Assembly (NCBI RefSeq): GCF_001625215.2
Contig: NC_030389.2
Coordinates: forward strand, 44,939,454-45,003,453
DNA: 64,000 bases
Direction: 5' to 3'
Origin: Daucus carota subsp. sativus
Taxonomy: Eukaryota; Streptophyta; Magnoliopsida; Apiales; Apiaceae
Both the position numbers and the translations under genes were made by a program. Shown here piece by piece: positions 35,601-47,834 of the stretch (its first letter is position 1; every line of letters begins with the position of its first letter). The notes under the pieces are model-generated. The model saw only the letters and a program-made list of their open reading frames with translations, made no database searches and was not told where the DNA came from.

Positions 35601-37472
35601 CTATGACAAGTAAACCTGAACACCAGCGGTTTTTGTTAACCGACACACTGGACAAGAGAAGACCATTCCTTCACAATTACTACACAAACACAAGTGCCTA
35701 CAAGGCATCAACAAGAAAGAAACCTCCTTCATGTTGCACACTCTACAAATCATATTAGAGTCGTTTCCCGAAGACTTCTTTACTGGGATACTGGGAATGC
35801 AAAGAGAGTGGGTCGGGTCAATGTACGAGGCAGTATCGTCAATATTACTTTCCCCGAATCCTTCCTTCATCGGTTCAGCACCTTGTGATATTGCTTGTTG
35901 GAGATTGGATTGGAGCATGTTAACGAGGGACTCATTGTACTTGGCCCTGTGGTGCCAACCCTGGGTATCAGCTGCTACCTGTTTTATTCTCTCGATTAGT
36001 TCCCTGTTCTTGCCAGTTATGTTTTCTATCTCAATGTCTTTGTCGTGCAATTTTTTAGCCACAGTTTTCTCAATAGCTGCCAAAAAAGATGCCATCTGCC
36101 TCTGCGTGATATCCTTTAAACCTTTTACAAGGTTTTCTTCCTGTTATAGAGCATACAAGTTAAATTAAGTTATAAAGAATAAGGATAACACAAGTATAAA
36201 CTGCAAAGAAAAGATGACAGAAAATTGATGATTTGAGACATTTAACATAATGAACCATGACCGATGAACACAACACTATGATCATTATGCACGAGCAATA
36301 GCAGCCATCATATACCTGAATCTTGATATACTGATCAAATTCCTTTTTCTGTTGATTAAGTTCATTTAAAAGGTTTTCTTCAAGAGACAAAATGACAGGT
36401 GGTGAAGCCGTCATGCCTCCACTAGCAGAAGTGACTGAGGAGTTCCGCTCGTCATCGTCATAAGACAATCTTAGACCAGTGGATACAGGATTCTGAACTG
36501 GAAAGCATGTAGCTAGTTCACATTCATCATGATATGGTCCCTGATTTAAGGAGAAGTGAAGCTTTTGCCGCCTAGACAAAGATTCTCCTTTCCTTCCTCG
36601 TTTGTTAGGCCCAAATGTAGCATTATTATGCTCCCTTGCCGAAATATTACCTGGATCAGCAGAATATCCGGCTGCTAATGTGGCGAAAACACCAAAAAAA
36701 ATACATTAGCAATCAGTTTTATAATTAGATAGCGAGAATGTTATCTAGTAATATAGTTTTTTCACTACAAAATATCCATATAACTAGCAAAAGACAACAA
36801 AATCTTTTGTAAATTGCAAAGCAGTCATATATATCTCGGCATAACATATATAGTTAATTAGTTATACAAACAATAGCATTGTCATAACAAGTAGTAGAAT
36901 GCAACAGAAAGAACAAGCCATCCATATCGTCTGTCAAATAGACACCTCTTTACCACCGATGTATACTCTAATACTGGTATCTAGCAATGCGAAGCTTTGC
37001 ATCTCAAAAGTGTCAATGTTGATACCAATGGATAGGCAAATATGGTTTATCAAGTCCATGAAGAAAGTTAAATCCAATTTCTAACTTTATTGTCATAATT
37101 TTATAATTGTTCATTAACACCTTGTCCAACTAAAGACTAATTTTTAAATTCTAGAACCTCCGAAGCGGTCCACTGAATAATCATTCATCTTGCCAAAAAC
37201 GGAGGTTGTAACTAGAAAAAGGTCTAATTCAAAGTGATATAATGAAATTAGACATTAATTAAAAAATTCTGCCATACATCGATAATCTGTATAATACAAG
37301 AAAGGTAATTTAAGTTTATAAACTAGTAACCTTATATATATTCTTCCCAGAAAAATAAGTACTCACTATTTCCAAACAGCTGCAGCTGACTTGATCCAAT
37401 GGCAGGATACTGTAAGCGATTTTCATCAATAAAAAGAGAAAATTTTGTACTTCCATTTTCTCCTCCTAACAT
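35601..37472 (-). CDS. BOI-related RING E3 ubiquitin ligase
   Basis: Minus-strand coding exons 37472–37367, 36671–36316 and 36140–35601 give 333 residues. The C terminus is a C3HC4 RING: C286-x2-C289, C301-x-H303, C305/C307, C310 and CPVC (317–320) in SCPVCRLTKTAGVQVYLS. Upstream is a coiled-coil stretch (about 140–230: LSLEENLLNELNQQKKEFDQ, then EKTVAKKLHDKDIEIENI). RING at the extreme C terminus after a coiled coil is the layout of the BOI/BRG (S-ribonuclease-binding-like) family, whose members ubiquitinate regulators in pathogen, stress and gibberellin responses. Exon 2 has a tandem acceptor (ttagcag), so isoforms differing by one residue are expected. A 5' UTR exon lies near 37,473–37,540 and another near 38,905–39,010, with a long 5' UTR intron between. 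Confidence 0.9.
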
Positions 37473-38561
37473 CGTCCCAAAAAGCAGTAGTTATACTTTT
37501 ACTAACGTGGTCTCCTTCACAGAATCAAACAGCTTCACCTACAGAAATAAATAAATGTAATTTTAAGCAGACATCCAATAAAGGACCCTTTATCAGAAAG
37601 TCAAGATAAAAAAAAACGATAACCATAAACCATTATAATACAACCAGGAAATTTCAACTTTGCATCAAACAACATTCAAACTTGACTAATCTATAAACAA
37701 ATTAGCATCGCTTAAAAATTGTAGTCAGAACCTCGGAGGAGCGAATCATCTACTTATCAGTTTTCATCAATGAATTTCAAAGAAACATCTTTAGATTCCA
37801 TTCCAATTTTTGGCATGTATAGGGCTGGTGCTGGTGAACTTTTTAAACAGCTCTTTACATGTCATTACAAGAGACCCTTTAAATAGCTAGTATAAACCAT
37901 CATCTAATTTCTATGAGAGATGAGTGGATCGCATCAGCCTTTTCACGAATGACATATTAGTTAACAAACCAGTCCAAGATCCTGACCATCTTCGTATACT
38001 TAACTTTTCATCTTAGTGATTAGAATTTAGAAATGCTCCAATACTAACAATATAAAGATGTATTGGAGATTCGAACTGGAAATTATTCATTAAAATCATT
38101 TATTTGAGATGGCAATCAAACAATTGGCAAGTGCTTCAGTTTAGCAATTTCAGATAAGCACAGTTAATTTATCATCTTAAATTTATCTACAAGAAGCTCA
38201 AAACACTTAATCTTGTTAGCTTTACAAGAACAATTTCCTTGCTTATATTCCACAGATTACTTAGAAACTAGCAAAACAACACAAATGCACCATCATTACG
38301 CATTTCAATCAGAAAAAATTATAATATCAACCAAAACGAAAAGGTGGAATAGAAGCAGAAAAAAATATATACTTATTACTCCTTAAACAAAACTAAATGA
38401 TATCACACATACTAAATACACACATAATCTTGCATATCACATCTAAACTATGACTAACCTATCTGCACAATTCCATCAAGAAAGAACAGAAAGAAATCAC
38501 AACTATATCATCAAAAACAACCGGCTAAGATCAATCAAGGACTCGAGAAAAAAAATAGAAA

Positions 38562-38857
38562 AACACCATTTTTGTCAAGAACCCATAAATAAAATGCAAA
38601 TTTTTTCGAAAAAACACCACTCATGACCAAAAACTATCACTTACCCACCCACATCACAAGATTCAAAAGGGTCACCAAAACTACATCCAAAATCAAAAAA
38701 AAATCAACAAAAAAAACTACCATTTGCATAAAGAACCCATAAACAAAATGCAATATATTTCAACACATACCACTTATATCCAGAAACTAACACTTGCCCA
38801 CGTCACAAGATTTAAAAGGGTCACCAAAACTTCATCCAAAATCTAAAAAAAAAAAAA
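38562..38857. repeat. Two-copy tandem repeat in the 5' UTR intron of the RING gene
   Basis: Two units of about 145–155 bp with the junction near 38,716. Both contain aagaacccataaa-aaaatgcaa, cacaagatt-aaaagggtcac and caaaact-catccaaaatc. It is moderately diverged and has no coding content. Confidence 0.75.
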
Positions 38858-39045
38858 TTGAAAAAATTAAATAAAAACACACACACACAGTTGAAGAACA
38901 TACCTTGTCCAGGGAGATGTGAAGAGGAAAGGTGCGAAATAATTGAGAAGAAAATGGTGTGGTGTGTTTTATGGTATCAATGAGGTGGTGGTGAAGACAG
39001 TGGTCGTGGACAACGCCAGAACAGAATATTATGCCATCTCATGAT

Positions 39046-39053
39046 CTTATATA
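39046..39053 (-). promoter_or_regulatory. TATA box of the BOI-related gene
   Basis: The minus strand reads cacacagtatataagatcat, placing the transcription start near 39,015. This agrees with a first, non-coding exon ending at the donor caag|gtatgt near 38,904. Confidence 0.55.
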
Positions 39054-39724
39054 CTGTGTGAGTGTGTAATTATATTTTATCTTTTAAATTTAGTGGAATA
39101 TGAATATAAGATATTCGTATATATTTTTGGCTGGTTATTTATTTATACAATTAAGTTTCCGGATTTTCTGAAAAAACCCCACATTTACAAATCATGGAGT
39201 ATAAAATATGATTTACAGAGGTTATCGTATATGCTCATTACACTTTTCTTCCCATCCATGACCCAACAACTTCTTTCTCTATTTATATTTCTGGTCAATA
39301 AACTACTAAACTTGCTTATTCGTTTTACATTTAAGTTTTACATTTAAGATGATGGTTAGGAGAACATGTTTTGATGAAATATCGAAATATACAAAGTTAG
39401 CCGGATTTTATTTTGAAAAATTTATAAAAAAGACTTGTTTTTTTAAATTTAGCTGTAAAAATATGGTTGACGTTCCAACACTGTTTCCAAGTTGCAATAA
39501 TTATAGTGGAGAAAAAAGTGTAACTTCGATGTATTTGAATTTTTTTTTATTTTTGTTAAAAACTCAATCATTGAGGAAATAAAATTCTGAACACTAACTA
39601 GTCTAACTTTTTAAAAGTTATTACATGATGGAGAATTGATATGAGAAAGAGAAAAACTAATTATGGGAATGGGAATGAGAATGGAACGAAATTCTAAGAA
39701 TATAATTGATTCATCTGGTTCAAC
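39054..39724. other. Intergenic, no gene seen
   Basis: AT-rich sequence with two short ORFs lacking recognisable domains. No repeats were seen up to the hAT-type MITE. Confidence 0.4.
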
Positions 39725-39882
39725 TAGGGATGACAACGGGTCGGGTCGGGTCGGGTTTCTTAAGATTCAGACCTGATTCATTATATTTCGGTTCGGGTCC
39801 GAGTCTGGAAAATGAAGATTCAGACTCAATCGATTCGGAACGGATCGGGTATCCATCGGGTCGGGTAAAACTGTCATCCCTA
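39725..39882. mobile_element. hAT-type MITE with exact 8-bp target duplication
   Basis: 158 bp bounded by the direct repeat ggttcaac (39,717–39,724 and 39,883–39,890). The inverted ends are tagggatgac and gtcatcccta. Next to the left end lies cgggtcgggtcgggtcgggt, and the right end carries the related cgggtcgggt. The 8-bp duplication and TAGGG ends fit the hAT superfamily. No coding capacity. Confidence 0.85.
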
Positions 39883-40374
39883 GGTTCAACTTGAACTTCT
39901 CATTTTGAAATTTTTATGTATTAATTAAAGGATTCTTCATATAAAAAAATATTAGTTAAAAGATTTAATTTCTCAAATTTGTTAATTGTGGAATCAACAG
40001 CCAATATAAAAGTTTTCATCAAGTATGTGTTATTTATTTTTTGAACTACAGCTATATATTTTGAGATAATGTAGTTGAGAAAATAGTGAAGAATATCAAA
40101 CAAATAACAAAAATACAAATTTCGAATCAAATAATTCTAAAGATAACTTTTTAAAAACATTTACATGCTAATATAAATGTAAGGTATGAATGAGCAAGAT
40201 TATTATTGGTTGAGTCAGTGCACGAGAAATGAATGGAAGAATTAATAATAAGAACATATGCGGGGTCCACGCACTTCATTGTAGTTGGCGGGTAAATTTT
40301 GGCGGGTGAGCAAACGACGTGCTTGTCGACTCCTCGAAATTCGAGATGAAATGGACCCCATTTCGATTTTATTA

Positions 40375-40677
40375 CTCCCTCCGTCTCAATTTATAGGTCC
40401 ATTTTGGAATAAACACACATATTAAGAAAAAAGTTGGTTGGATGGAATCTTATATCATGTATCATTAATTAGTGCATTGATAAGTGAGAATATAGTTGAG
40501 TTTCAAAAAAATCACAATAAATATAGGGATATAGTGCATTGAAAAATGAGAATAATGTTGAGTTTCAAAAAAATCACAATTAATATGTAGATAAATTTGT
40601 ATTGAAAAAAGAGAGGGACAAGTGTTTTGGGACAAAAAATTTTCTCAAAGTGGACCTATAAATTGAGACGGAGGGAG
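40375..40677. mobile_element. Stowaway-like MITE with internal duplication
   Basis: 303 bp flanked by TA (40,373–40,374 and 40,678–40,679). The inverted ends are ctccctccgtctcaattta and taaattgagacggagggag. Inside, a unit of about 70 bp containing agtgcattga and gttgagtttcaaaaaaatca occurs twice. Confidence 0.9.
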
Positions 40678-40825
40678 TATATGCCCACAATAAATCAATA
40701 ATACGATGGAATAAATTTGCGGTGAAGAAAATACAAGCAATAACCGCAAGAAAAATGAGAAGTGGTGTTGTTGTGAGAAGAAAATTTCTCTGGTGATAAA
40801 GATGTCCATCTTCGATTGATTATCA

Positions 40826-41810
40826 CTAGTTGAGAAACCGCACGTTGCGGCGACCTATAAAAATTATATTGATAATTTAAAATTAATATTTGTAGAGTGA
40901 AAAAGAAAATATCTAAGATTATATATGTGATTAATCCGAACACTAATCATGTGTTGCATGAATAATATTTTCATGTAACATAAAAATTAACAACACCAAA
41001 CATGTTCGATAAAGAAAACAAATATTATAAAAAATAACCAACAAACATGTATCAATAACAGTTAATTTATTGACCTTTTCATCCATCAATATCATATACA
41101 GACTATATTGTTCTTCGGTGTTTCGATTTATCGACTCTCACATCCGACAAACTCTTACTCTCGTTAGCCAATCATCTCTTCATCATTCAAAGCATCAAGT
41201 ATAGTGTAACTCATTGTTGTATTAGATGAAGAAGACAAATAAGTTCAAAAAAAATTTTGTGTTAAATTTTAGGGTTGATTTGAGAAAAAAACCGGCTTAT
41301 CAAAATTCTTTTTGTTTTTGATATACACTTTTTTCAAAAATATGAGATAGTTTCAAATACTGATTTGATTATGATATTTTGGAAAAGGTAGTTTTGAAAC
41401 TTTCTTTCAATATATCCGAAACTAAAAAAGGTAATTTTTAATTTTGATATTTTTTCATCCAAAAATTCTAGAAAATTGGAAAATATCAAAAATCCTTTTG
41501 GTTTTTGATATACACCTTTTTCAAAAATATGATGATAGTTTCAAATTCTGATTTGATTTTGATATTTGAAAAAGGTAGTTCTGAAACTTTTTTTCAATAT
41601 ATCCGAAACTAAAAAAGGTAATATTTATTTTTGATATTTTTTCATCCAAAAATTCCAGAAAATTAGAAATATATCCGAAACTAAAAAAGGTAATATTTAT
41701 TTTTGATATTTTTTCATCCAAAAATTCCAGAAAATTAGAAAAATAGAACAGAGCTCTATGAGAGTCGCCACCTACACGCCCCATGCTTCTCCTTTATATA
41801 AGTATATTGA
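40826..41810 (-). mobile_element. Non-autonomous Helitron, 985 bp
   Basis: Read on the minus strand it starts A|TCAATATACTTATATAAAG (5' end at 41,810). It ends with a GC-rich hairpin (ccgcaacgtgcgg) and, after tttctcaa, CTAG at 40,829–40,826 followed by T. The A|TC…CTAG|T form and terminal hairpin are the Helitron signature. The 5' part carries gaagc…gggcgtgtaggtggcg, shared with the element at 43,300. It contains two and a half copies of a roughly 190-bp AT-rich repeat (41,320–41,735). No Rep/helicase. Confidence 0.85.
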
Positions 41811-43299
41811 TTTTGTTTTATTTGTTATTAATATATATGTGAATCTAGTGGAGTTAGTTTATATTTTATTAGTTGTTATTGATTTAGAAAAATAATTTTT
41901 ATTATTTACGATCATGTTTAGATAAATCACGATTATCACAATTCACGTTAAGTCATGGATCATAAATCGGTCACGTGTAGAAACCAACGTCATCAGCATA
42001 ATAATTCATCGTAATAGTCATTTATATGTATAATTTACCGTACAATTAGATACATAGGCCTACCAAATATTTGTTAAGACTGGTTTCTTGATAACTCATG
42101 CGTATAATAAAACAATAATGTTGGAAAACGCAAGAGAATGGTTAATCTAGCATTTATTTAAGTATAGAATTTTATTTTAAATCCTTACCATAAATTATGT
42201 ATAATAAATTGTATTATAATGTAATACATCTAATTCTCAAACATGCAGGTGGTCGAAGATATTTAAAGGAAATTTAAAATATTGATGTTGGATAAGAAAA
42301 CACATGTAACCTGTTTTGGTTTGCTTTATATTAGCTAAGCATAGATTAATTTAATTTAAGCGTGCTAATTGTAAATTAAGTGATTGAGTAATGAAAAAGT
42401 GGATACTACTAACTTCACGTTGAATATCAAGGACTACACGTTAATTAGCAGCCAGAGTAGAGGCTCATTTTCGCGTGCACATTCGTTGAGTTCTTTGTAT
42501 TACCAACTGAATGATTAAGCAAATTATGATGTATTAGGTGATGCTTAATTTGTTAATTTGCTGGCCACAAACGTTGGTATATATATATAACCATGTCATA
42601 ATCCTCTCGGTGTTGCGTATAACTTCTTGATTGGACTGTCGTGTTTAAGTGGTCTAAAATTGATTAATAAATCGAATTTTGTATGGTGTGATCACGGGCA
42701 CAAAATAGTCACTAACTTTTATGAGATTACTGACTTTTAATTGGTGGATGAATATTAAATGTTGATCATCCTCATGCATTCACATCAATTCCACCAATCA
42801 AATTAAACCGTTGTTATGAGAGAACACACACTAGAAAAACCGTAAATCGAATTTTGCGAAAGTTTGATCAATCTTATACTTTAGATATACCGTAATAACT
42901 TATTTTGAGGAAAAAAGATATAATTTTAAAATTATGAAATAAATATTTATTTTTTATTAAATAACAAATATAAGACACCTTTTTAGCTTTAATATCTAAA
43001 AAAAGTTTAAATATATATATTTTTAAAAAGTGGCCAAACCGTTCGTAATCATTAAATTTTATACGAATTTGGGTCGAATCTATTACTACGATTCCGCACT
43101 CAACCTTCGGATTTTCGTGCAGCCGGTTTCTGAAAGATGGAGTCAAATTCACATTTGACGTTACTAATAACATCAACTTGCAGCAAGTGTAGCATCTAAT
43201 TTTGAAAAGATAAACTGACTGCAACCATTAACATTGACTGCAACAATTAACATTGATTTATAAGAGCATCTCCAGCTCCATCTTAACCCATTCCTTAAA
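41811..43299. other. Spacer between two oppositely oriented Helitrons
   Basis: AT-rich, no gene. The last 40 bases contain gagcatctccagctcc, a word common at the ends of plant TIR elements, so an older insertion may be present. Nothing else is supported. Confidence 0.4.
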
Positions 43300-44579
43300 T
43301 CAATATACTTATATAAAGGAGAAGCGAGGGGCGTGTAGGTGGCGCCTCTCACATCGTTCCGTTCTATTTTTCTAATTTTCTGGAATTTTTGGATGAAAAA
43401 TATCAAAAATTAAAACTACCTTTTTTAGTTTCGGATATATTAGAAGCAAGTTTCAGAATCTGATTTTGTTTCAGATTATTTATGGAATATAGTAGCTCAG
43501 AATCTGATTTTGTTTCAGATTATTTATGGAATATAGCAGCTTGAAATTTTAATCAGATTTTATTTCAGATTAACAAGATTATTTATGGAATATAGCAGCT
43601 TGAAAGTTTTAATCAGATTTTATTTCAGATTATTTAATTATGGGAAATAGTAGCACACAAGTCTCTCTGCACTTATGAATAACCTGCACTTATGAATAAC
43701 CTTATAGGTTGTAGAGTTTTGGATCATCTAAACACGACCTACTCTCTCAATACCACAACCCAACCCTATCTCTCTATGGTAGTAGTTCTCTTGCTCGATT
43801 TCTAGCTCGGTGATGCCGTTCTTCTGAAACGATAAGTGAAGGCTGTTTATACGGTATTAAAAAAATAAAAGTTATTGCAAGTAAAGGTAGTTTTAGACAT
43901 GGGAGTCAACAAATCCAAACACAAGAGAAGAATATAGTATTGACATGATATTGATGGATGATATCAATAAATTAACTATTAGTGATGTATGTTTGTTGGT
44001 TATTCTTTTATAATATTTGTTTTGTTTATCGGACATGTTTGTTATTGTTAATTTTTATATGATTTACTTTGTACACTTAAAAATATTATTAATGCATTAT
44101 TTGTTTGCTCCGTTCAAGCAACTTTTAAGTGAAGACTGTTCATACATTATTAAAAAATAAAGGTTGTTACAAGCAAGGGTAGTTATAGACCGCTATCTCA
44201 CGGATTTAAGTTAGATGTTTTTGTGCACAATCAATCCAAAAAAATTGGAGGAAGGTGACAATGTAAGAACATGATTACTTTTTAAAAAAATACAAATAAA
44301 ATTAAGATTCGTCGTGCTTTAAATTGTTAATTACGTGTAGAAATTTATTTTCATTTTTTCACCATGAATTATAATACAATTTTGCAATTTTATATATTAG
44401 TATTGGTATTACATCAAGATTTTTATAATATAAAATTTATTTTATCCTATAAATATTAATTTTTAATTATTAATATACTTTTTATAAACAGCCACAAAAT
44501 TATTACATTCTACAAATATTAATATTGAATCATTAATATAATTTTTATAGGCCGCCGCAGCGCGCGGCTTCTCAACTAG
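43300..44579 (+). mobile_element. Non-autonomous Helitron, 1,280 bp
   Basis: Starts A|TCAATATACTTATATAAAG at 43,300. It ends with the hairpin gccgccgcagcgcgcggc, then ttctcaa and CTAG (44,576–44,579) followed by T. Its ends match those of the minus-strand element at 40,826–41,810. Internal sequence includes tcagattttgtttcagatta-type repeats of about 60 bp (43,450–43,640). No coding region. Confidence 0.85.
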
Positions 44580-44740
44580 TATAATATAAAATATTGGATC
44601 CTAGTGACTTAAGATAATAATAGCTATTCTCACCTCCAACAATATTCCTTATATTCATTCCTTATATACTATTTTATTATTAAAAGTTACTATTATTGCA
44701 ATAGGTGAAGAGAGAGAACACGTTTGTATTCAAAATTTAT

Positions 44741-45326
44741 TAGAGCAACTCCAGCAGCTTCTCTATTTCATGTCCTAAGTCCAATTATAAAGAATGTGAC
44801 ATAAATTAGTGCTCAATGTCCTAGAGGTGCCTTAAATCACTAGGATCCTCCTTCCATGTCTTATTAATAAGGCACCACTAGCCATGCCTTATTTGATTTC
44901 TTTAATAAAAAAATCAGTTCTCTCTCTTATTGTAACTTATTTTCTCTCTCTTCCTCCCATCTTTTATCAATCTCTTTCCAAATTTTTTATTATAATAATA
45001 ATAAGGAATGAATTATAAGGATCATTGTTGGAGTTGAAATACAAAATCTTGTCCTAAATCACTAGGATTCAATATTTTATAATATTTATAAGGAAGACAC
45101 TAAGACACTGCTGGAGATGCTCTTATAAAATAAGATTTAGGACTGCTGGAGATGCTCTTATAAAATAAGATTTAGGACTGGAGAGAGGTTACCTAAAGAT
45201 AAGGCATGGCTAGTGGATCTTAGTGATTTAGGGAATAACTAAAATACTGTTGGAGTGGATTATTTTCTCATATTCCTCATATTTTGGTTTAAGACTCCAA
45301 ATAGGGAAGCTGCTGGAGTTGCTCTA
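44741..45326. mobile_element. TIR element with 'agagcaactccagcag' ends
   Basis: The left end is tagagcaactccagcagctt and the right end is aagctgctggagttgctcta, an inverted repeat of over 20 bp. The interior (ccttaaatcactaggatcc) is partly repeated in inverted form. A 34-bp segment (ctgctggagatgctct…) is tandemly duplicated at about 45,111–45,178, suggesting nested related copies. No transposase. The target duplication is not clear, so the superfamily is open. Confidence 0.7.
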
Positions 45327-45502
45327 ACCCATCTTAATTATAGAGCTAGGCTTCCTTTTCTAGTACTGAATTATTTGTATGATCTATTCACTGCCCTTTC
45401 CTTCGTGCAACTCCAATTGCCCTTGACATTGACATGCAAAGTAGATTTTTTAGCTGGCAGATTACTTACCGTGATATTAGAAGACGGAACATCTAATATG
45501 AT

Positions 45503-45677
45503 CGGAGGCGGAACTAGGCACAGAGAACGCGCATCTCTCCTAATTTTTTTTTACTTTTTTTTACCATTCTAAATTTTACAAAAGTACAGAAGTGTCCTCA
45601 AAATTAAAAAAATTTATAGGTGTTTTCCGAAAATTGCTTGGTGCCCTCCTGAGATTTTGTGTCTAGATCCGCTTCTG
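45503..45677. mobile_element. Short TIR element (hAT-like MITE)
   Basis: Ends cggaggcggaactaggcac and gtgtctagatccgcttctg are an imperfect inverted repeat of about 19 bp. The interior has T-rich tracts, ttttttttacttttttttacc, as in other plant repeats with ends of this wording. No convincing 8-bp duplication was found. Confidence 0.5.
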
Positions 45678-46604
45678 AAAATAATACGAGAATATCAACG
45701 ACACAAGAGAATTTGAGTTCGAGTTTGGATATTTCACATTATGATTAATATCTTGAATGTGGTTAAATTGAGACCACGACCAATGCTGAGATGTACTTGA
45801 GTAGCTAGAGCTTGTGAAATCGCACTCGGAGCAGTTAACATGGAATAACATTTCTATGTAACGTAGAAAACACAAATATTAAAACTCTTATTGCAGAATA
45901 AAGTTCAGCTAGTGTTGAGCTTAAACAACAGGAGTGAAAGATATGAAATTTGTCTGAGTGTGAGGCCTGGGCTTTGAGTTTGAGGCTTTGGATCGGATGG
46001 AGTGGGCTTGTGTAGATACACATAAGTTTGTTTTTCCCATTTGGTGTGATGAATTTTTAAGGGATTTAATTGTTTTTTTTGAATAGGGGATTTAATTGTT
46101 ATTTAGTAGTAAAATTATATATGGTTATGTAGATTGTTAGAAAAAAATTCACCAACCAATTTATCTTTTACTACCAAGTTTATTTTAATTCCAAAAAGAA
46201 ATAACACATTATATCTATAATATTATTTAGTTAAACTTTTAATATGATGAATATATGCAGAGAAGTTAACGCGAAAAGGAGTTATTTTGATGTTTATCAA
46301 AATACAATTTAGAATTTTAATTTCATGAATATATATGTAGAGTACGATTGGATAGCAATTTATCCTCTGATGTCCTAATTTGTGAAGTATATAAGCCTGC
46401 ATTGTAAATAATAATAAAAAAGAATTACTCAACTAAATTTTCATATTTTTGAAAATATATATATCTTGATGCTCATTTTAGTTCCTTTTCATATAATATT
46501 TATTTTCTTTCTAATTTATATTCTCATTATACTATTTCTAGAACATCCCTCTTTTTTTAACTTAAAAATTCATATAAATAACTTTCAAATTATATAATTA
46601 TACA
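45678..46604. other. Intergenic, no gene seen
   Basis: AT-rich sequence with several short ORFs without recognisable similarity. No terminal repeats were identified. Confidence 0.4.
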
Positions 46605-46740
46605 CCTGAAGGGATTGGTTCAGCTGGTTGATGAGGGGACTTGTATCTTTTTAATCACATGTTCGACTTCGGGGCCTCCGAGGCTGTCGCACACCTGAAT
46701 TGTAGGTGCTGCCGGCTACTGCGTTTAAAAAATGAAAAAT
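46605..46740 (+). mobile_element. tRNA-derived SINE
   Basis: An A-box-like tggttcagctgg (46,616–46,627) is followed at 46,660–46,670 by a B-box-like tgttcgacttc. The internal Pol III promoter spacing is about 33 bp, as in tRNA-type SINEs. A non-tRNA body (gcctccgaggctgtcgcaca) follows, and the copy ends in an A-rich tail (aaaaaatgaaaaa). It is not a functional tRNA: the cloverleaf arms cannot be completed. Flanking duplications were not resolved. Confidence 0.7.
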
Positions 46741-47834
46741 TATATAACTTATACAAAACAAGTATAATTACTAAAACTAGTAATCTTACCCGTGCTTCGC
46801 ACACGGGTAATGCTTATTCTTTAATATTTAATTAATTGATTGTAATATTTTCTAAATTGTAACGCGCGGGCCATGATTATTATAACTTGAATCATATTTT
46901 ATTATTAAACTTTCAGTGATTCAATCCGTAATTAACTCAAGTTTAATTTTTTATACAAATCTGGAAATCAGATGCTTGAGACTCGTTTTGAGCACGAATC
47001 TTTTAATTCCAGTCCAAGAAACAAAGCAAATTCCATGCATACACGGAATAACTGGTTGTATGTAGCCCAAGTCTATTCAACTGCCTGCACATTTCAAGAA
47101 AAGAACCCAGACTAATATACCTGTAGTTTCTGGGATAATCTTTAATGAGAGTATAAGGCATAGATCAAAATAATCTAAACTGGTCACATTGCTCCGCACA
47201 GAACCTGCAGACTTAATCACTCTGTGAACCAATACATTGAAGTTTCTTTAGCTTATTTCTTGATACTGAGAGGATCATCTAAGTTTCAAGGATGTGCAGC
47301 ACTGTTGTTTAAATCGATAAGCATCAAAAAACAGATTACTTCATCCCAAACGCAGAGTCATCAATTATGAATAAAACATTAATCCGAATCATTCAATAAG
47401 GTCTGGAATAACACAAAAAGTTTAACTAACAATCACTACGAACCGTTTGAAAATATGAATAGGAAAGAAAAGTAAACATCAAGGATTCAAGGATGAGCTC
47501 CCCATCCAGTTTGATGACGGAGTGATCATGCGCAACTGACTTGTAAACCTCCTTCTCCTGTAATCAACCAGTCACACATGTCACGGCTCATCTATAAAAA
47601 AGTCATCAAGTTCAGATCAAATAATGCACGATGATGATAAGCAGGCATCTTACTGAGCCCGGATCTAAATTTTAGCGATAGTCCCCATGTGTAAAACTAA
47701 ACACAGCATTCAATTATTTTTTTAATGTGGCATTGATATACAAAAAGGTGTGCATTATGCCCTTATAAAATCACACATTTGCTTCAACTATGGGTCGTGG
47801 GATTTGTAGCACATTGTGATAGCCTATATCTCAC

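Noticed and set aside
45255..45572. 105-codon ORF crossing two TIR-element ends
   Set aside because: It begins inside one MITE-like element and ends inside another; no recognisable domain.
46605..46740. Functional tRNA gene
   Set aside because: A and B boxes are present, but the acceptor and anticodon stems cannot be formed and an A-rich tail follows; a SINE explains it better.
47060..47300. Possible aldo-keto-reductase-like reading (SVRSNVTSLDYFDL)
   Set aside because: Only a short resemblance, surrounded by stops and not bordered by splice sites; too weak to call.
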